Source: SZUA-378 sp036652815 (lineage in GTDB: Bacteria > Bacillota > Clostridia > Lachnospirales > Lachnospiraceae). Taken from it: DNA of 64,000 nucleotides. Made by a program: the position numbers and the translations under genes. A model generated the notes under the pieces. That model was not told the origin of the DNA. It worked only from the letters and a program-made list of their open reading frames with translations, and did not search any database. The DNA lies in contig JAVVVE010000006.1 of the NCBI GenBank assembly GCA_036652815.1, positions 1 to 64,000 on the forward strand, in the 5' to 3' direction. This document shows positions 61,162 through 64,000 of this stretch, in pieces (position 1 is the first letter of the stretch; each line of letters opens with the position of its first letter).

Positions 61162-62478
61162 TTATTTTGAAAATTCAATGCTTAGAAGTATATTATCCGA
61201 AAATAATTCTGTAGGCACTACAGTTCTAATGCAGTTTTCCAGATTTTCTTCCGTCTGCACTCCTACTTTAACATAGTGTACGGTATGCCCAATCCAATAA
61301 GTTTTGCCATCTATCTGCTTGGATTCTTCAAAGAGGACTTCTTCCGGTTGATTGAGATAATATGTCCTGAATCTCTTGGATTGTTCCAATGCAAGAGCCT
61401 GTAATCTGCTGCTGCGTCTTGTCTGCAGTGCACTGTCTATCTGTAAAGGCATGGTAGCTGCCGGTGTTCCCTGTCTCTTGGAATATTTGAAGATATGCAT
61501 CTCGTAATAGTCTATCTCGCGCAAGAACTGCTCCGTATGCTCAAATTCTTCTTCGCTTTCTCCCGGAAAACCCACGATCACATCTGTGGTAATCGCCGGA
61601 TGTTCATAGAATCTGCGTAGAATCGCCACACAGTTACGATACTCCTGCGTTGTATAGTGTCTGTTCATACGTTGTAAGGTCGCATCGCATCCGCTCTGTA
61701 AGGACAGATGAAAATGAGGACATACTTTTGGCAAAAGATGAAGTGCCTGTACAAATTCGGTCGTTATAATCCGTGGCTCCAGAGAACCTATGCGGATTCT
61801 GCGAAGTCCCTCTATGGCATGCAGCTTGGTAATCAGCGTCAACAGATTATCGGGTCCTTCCCAATCGACCCCATAAGAACTAATATGTATCCCGGTCAGC
61901 ACAATCTCCTGATATCCATTTGCCACAAGACCTTCTACTTCCTTCAAAATATGGCTCACGCTCCGGCTGCGCACACGCCCTCTGGCATAAGGGATAATGC
62001 AATATGTGCAGAATTGATTACAGCCATCCTGAATCTTAATATAGGCTCTGGTATGTTCCGCTGTCTTTGTCAACTGCATCTCTTCATATTCATCGGTTTG
62101 ATTAATATCAATAATCGTATCTTCTTCGGGACATTCATTTTGGTAAGCTTCTATGATAGCTACGATATCTTTCTTCCTATTATTTCCAATCGCTATGTCC
62201 ACACTCTCTTCCAGTGCACTCGTATCCTGCCCTGTTTGTACATAGCAGCCGGTTGCAATAATCAGCGCCTCCGGATTACGTTTTCTTGCTTTATGTAACA
62301 TTTGTCTGCTTTTTCTATCTGCTATATTGGTTACACTACAGGTATTTACAATATAAATATCTGCCAATTCATCAAATGGTACAATTTTATATCCGCTTTC
62401 TTGTAACATTTGTTGCATAACATCTATCTCATATGCATTTACCTTGCATCCCAAATTATGTAGTGCTACACTTTTCAT
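61162..62478 (-). CDS. mtaB: tRNA t6A37 methylthiotransferase MtaB
   Basis: 438 residues. The N-terminal UPF0004 domain has cysteines 11 (LHNLGCKVNAYE), 47 (VNTCSVTN) and 78 (ATGCYVQ), ligands of the auxiliary cluster. The radical SAM motif CNQFCTYCIIPYARGR has cysteines 153, 157 and 160. TGIHISSYGVDW and FPGESEEEFEHTEQFLREI are MtaB-type blocks, and a C-terminal TRAM-like domain follows. It converts t6A at position 37 of tRNAs decoding ANN codons to ms2t6A. The start at 62478 follows GTGAGGA; a GTG four codons earlier lies inside that site. It is divergent from the HPr-like gene. Confidence 0.95.
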   Translation of the reverse strand: MKSVALHNLGCKVNAYEIDVMQQMLQESGYKIVPFDELADIYIVNTCSVTNIADRKSRQMLHKARKRNPEALIIATGCYVQTGQDTSALEESVDIAIGNNRKKDIVAIIEAYQNECPEEDTIIDINQTDEYEEMQLTKTAEHTRAYIKIQDGCNQFCTYCIIPYARGRVRSRSVSHILKEVEGLVANGYQEIVLTGIHISSYGVDWEGPDNLLTLITKLHAIEGLRRIRIGSLEPRIITTEFVQALHLLPKVCPHFHLSLQSGCDATLQRMNRHYTTQEYRNCVAILRRFYEHPAITTDVIVGFPGESEEEFEHTEQFLREIDYYEMHIFKYSKRQGTPAATMPLQIDSALQTRRSSRLQALALEQSKRFRTYYLNQPEEVLFEESKQIDGKTYWIGHTVHYVKVGVQTEENLENCIRTVVPTELFSDNILLSIEFSK

Positions 62479-62511
62479 ACTATTCCTCACTTTTTTTGTA
62501 TTGTTTTATCA

Positions 62512-62540
62512 TTGACTTTTTTCCTCGAAACCTTTACTAT
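62512..62540 (+). promoter_or_regulatory. Sigma-A promoter of the HPr-like gene
   Basis: TTGACT (62512-62517) and TACTAT (62535-62540) are 17 bases apart on the plus strand, a strong match to the housekeeping promoter. Transcription would start near 62547, about 35 bases before the ATG, which follows AAGGAGG at 9 bases. Confidence 0.8.
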
Positions 62541-62581
62541 AGACACAGAAGGTACGAAACAATTTAAGGAGGTATTTCCCA

Positions 62582-62812
62582 ATGAAAACAGTACAGATAT
62601 CATTAAATTCTATTGACAAAGTTAAATCTTTTGTTAATGACGTTACAAAATTCGATTATGATTTTGATTTAGTATCAGGCAGATATGTAATTGATGCAAA
62701 ATCTATTATGGGTATCTTTAGTTTAGATTTATCCAAACCGATTGATTTGAATATCCATGCAGAAGAGAAAATCGAAGAAGTTTTGGCAGTATTAAAGCCA
62801 TATATCATCTAA
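62582..62812 (+). CDS. HPr-like protein without the phosphorylated histidine
   Basis: 76 residues, the only clearly expressed plus-strand gene here. The fold pattern matches the PTS phosphocarrier HPr: SIDKVKSFVNDVTKFDYDFD (helix A and strand), SGRYVIDAKSIMGIFSLDLS, which aligns with the HPr block around the regulatory Ser46 (KSIMGVMSL), and a final helix EEKIEEVLAVLKPYI. The GLHARPA loop carrying His15 is replaced by SLNSIDKV, so PTS phosphotransfer is not possible. Ser-46-like serine is kept, as in Crh, so a regulatory role is conceivable. It has a strong promoter, a perfect ribosome site and a terminator. Confidence 0.82.
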   Translation: MKTVQISLNSIDKVKSFVNDVTKFDYDFDLVSGRYVIDAKSIMGIFSLDLSKPIDLNIHAEEKIEEVLAVLKPYII

Positions 62813-62828
62813 TCTTAATCAAATCAGA

Positions 62829-62856
62829 AAGCAAGACCATGTGTCTTGCTTTTTTG
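62829..62856 (+). terminator. Rho-independent terminator of the HPr-like gene
   Basis: Arms 62829-62837 and 62843-62851 are exact 9-bp reverse complements around a 5-base loop, followed on the plus strand by a run of T. It lies 16 bases after the stop codon. On the minus strand the stem is not followed by a U-run, so it probably serves mainly the HPr-like gene. Confidence 0.88.
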
Positions 62857-62887
62857 TTGTCTTACTTTTTTATTGTTATGCTATCGG

Positions 62888-64000
62888 TTATTGTTGCACC
62901 ACAATCACTTCATCTGTCTGTAACGCTGTCTCTATCATCTCTTCAATCCGTTCTTCCAGATTCTGCTCGTGTATCTTGATGACTTTAAGATTAGGCTTAG
63001 TGACCGGATGCTTCGCTACAAAGATCGTACAGCAGTCTTCAAACGGAAGAATCGATGTCTCATAGGTATGAATCTGTTCTGAAATAGTAACAATCTCCTG
63101 TTTATCAAATCCTATCAGTGGTCTATATACCGGCATCGTGCAGACTTCATTGGTCACTGCAAGACTCTGCATCGTCTGAGAAGCAACCTGTCCGATACTC
63201 TCTCCTGTAATCAGTCCAATACACTGATTCAAAGATGCGATCCTCTCTGCAATCAGCATCATGTAACGACGCATGATAATCGTTAATTCTTCATGCGGAC
63301 ATTTCTCATAGATATATAACTGAATCTCGGTAAAATTAATCACATGTAGATGAATCGATCCGGAGTAACGCGTTACCAACTTTGCCAGGTCAACTACTTT
63401 TTGTTTGGCTCTTTCACTGGTATAAGGCGGTGCATGAAAATAAACTGCATCCAGCTTGACTCCTCGCTTTGCTATCATATATCCCGCCACAGGAGAATCG
63501 ATCCCACCCGATAAGAGCAGCATCGCTTTCCCTGCCGTACCAATCGGCATACCGCCCGGTCCCGGAATCACAACAGAATAGATGTAGATGCGTTCACGAA
63601 TCTCAATATTGAGGGTAATCTGCGGATGATGAACATCCACTTTCATCTCCGGAAAAGCATCCAGGATTCGTCCCCCCATCTCTTCATTGATACTCATCGA
63701 ATCCATCGGATAGTTCTTTCTTGCCCTTCTAGCCGCGACCTTGAAGGTCTGATGCTTATCCGGATAGGTCTCATCCATATACTGTAAGATCGTTTGGCTC
63801 AGATCTTCAAAGCCTTCATCTTCCACATGTACGACAGGACAGATGCCCGCGATGCCGAACACTGTCCTTAGATTCTCTATCGTCTCATCATAATCATACT
63901 CACTTAATACTTCTATATAGATTCTTCCCTGTGTCTTATGCACCTGGAATCGTCCTTCACATCTTTTTAATGCATAACGTATCTGTGCTACCAATGCGTC
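62888..64000 (-). CDS. thiI: tRNA 4-thiouridine synthase ThiI, N-terminus cut by window
   Basis: The frame continues to the window end without a start; 370 codons are visible of the usual ~390. It shows the ferredoxin-like/THUMP region (RCEGRFQVHKTQGRIYIEVL, HHPQITLNIEIRERIYIYSV), then the PP-loop LLSGGIDSPVAGYMIAKRG, which binds ATP, and EDCCTIFVAKHPVTKP near the end. ThiI adenylates U8 of tRNA and transfers sulfur to give 4-thiouridine, and in many bacteria supports thiazole synthesis. No rhodanese domain is present, as usual in Firmicutes, where a dedicated cysteine desulfurase (NifZ type) donates sulfur, often encoded just upstream. Confidence 0.96.
   Translation of the reverse strand, partial: DALVAQIRYALKRCEGRFQVHKTQGRIYIEVLSEYDYDETIENLRTVFGIAGICPVVHVEDEGFEDLSQTILQYMDETYPDKHQTFKVAARRARKNYPMDSMSINEEMGGRILDAFPEMKVDVHHPQITLNIEIRERIYIYSVVIPGPGGMPIGTAGKAMLLLSGGIDSPVAGYMIAKRGVKLDAVYFHAPPYTSERAKQKVVDLAKLVTRYSGSIHLHVINFTEIQLYIYEKCPHEELTIIMRRYMMLIAERIASLNQCIGLITGESIGQVASQTMQSLAVTNEVCTMPVYRPLIGFDKQEIVTISEQIHTYETSILPFEDCCTIFVAKHPVTKPNLKVIKIHEQNLEERIEEMIETALQTDEVIVVQQ

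Noticed and set aside
61708..62298. 196-codon plus-strand open frame
   Set aside because: Antisense to mtaB; composition and motifs are those of a shadow frame.
1..64000. CRISPR arrays, rRNA, tRNA genes, riboswitches
   Set aside because: No regularly spaced repeats, no cloverleaf-like or rRNA-like stretches and no known riboswitch core were seen by eye. Small RNAs could be missed without a covariance-model search.

Overview
The window looks like a chromosome segment of a flagellated, low-to-medium GC member of the Clostridia, most likely Lachnospiraceae. The reasons are a type III glutamine synthetase, FliW/CsrA control of flagellin, sigma-28 promoters with the TAAA-N15-CCGATA layout, a degenerate HPr-like protein, and the conserved Firmicute string ireB-ruvX-DUF1292-RNase J-ylbF-mltG-like-trmR-U32 protease. 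Nearly every gene is on the minus strand, so transcription runs right to left. No rRNA, tRNA or CRISPR was seen.

Left end (1-7.9 kb): the C-terminally cut end of a CDF cation transporter, a plus-strand transposase remnant, and an acyl-CoA carboxyltransferase with its own promoter. Then comes a four-gene envelope operon: O-antigen ligase/polymerase, UDP-galactopyranose mutase, VanZ-like protein and a membrane protein fused to a spermidine-synthase-like domain.

Central glycan locus (8-42 kb): about 30 tightly packed, often overlapping genes. In transcription order it starts just after flagellin with a small helical protein and a Maf-type (DUF115) flagellin glycosyltransferase. Next are a NeuB-SAF-cupin ulosonate synthase, a CDP-polyol transferase, an IspD/TarI-like cytidylyltransferase and an SDR epimerase. 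An inserted AAA/DUF4143 ATPase cassette follows, flanked by a 45-nt imperfect duplication and a long hairpin. After it come glycosyltransferases, methyltransferases and a DegT aminotransferase. A complete GDP-D-glycero-D-manno-heptose module follows (transaldolase, HddA, HddC-GmhB fusion, GmhA). Last is an unusual ulosonic-acid module: a NeuB lacking SAF, a KdsC-GmhA fusion, a CMP-sugar synthetase, a class III aminotransferase, a VOC protein, a TIM-barrel isomerase, a PtmA-like SDR and a second SDR, a methyltransferase, a nitrilase-family amidase and a B12-radical SAM enzyme. Position next to flagellin and Maf suggests that at least part of this makes and attaches the flagellar glycan. The distal part could instead serve another surface polysaccharide.

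Flagellar late-gene block (42-53.4 kb): flgM-flgN-flgK-flgK-flgL-fliW-csrA, then flaG-fliD-fliS-(fliT-like), then flagellin. I read three sigma-28-type promoters, before flgM, flaG and flagellin. The flagellin leader carries a hairpin presenting AGGA in its loop and a GGA-rich Shine-Dalgarno, as expected for CsrA repression relieved by FliW.

Right end (53.5-64 kb): housekeeping genes for nitrogen assimilation (GS III), tRNA wobble modification (U32/TrhP-like, TrmR, MtaB, ThiI), RNA turnover (RNase J, YlbF family) and recombination or regulation (RuvX, IreB), plus one plus-strand HPr-like gene with a clear sigma-A promoter and terminator. ThiI is cut by the window end.
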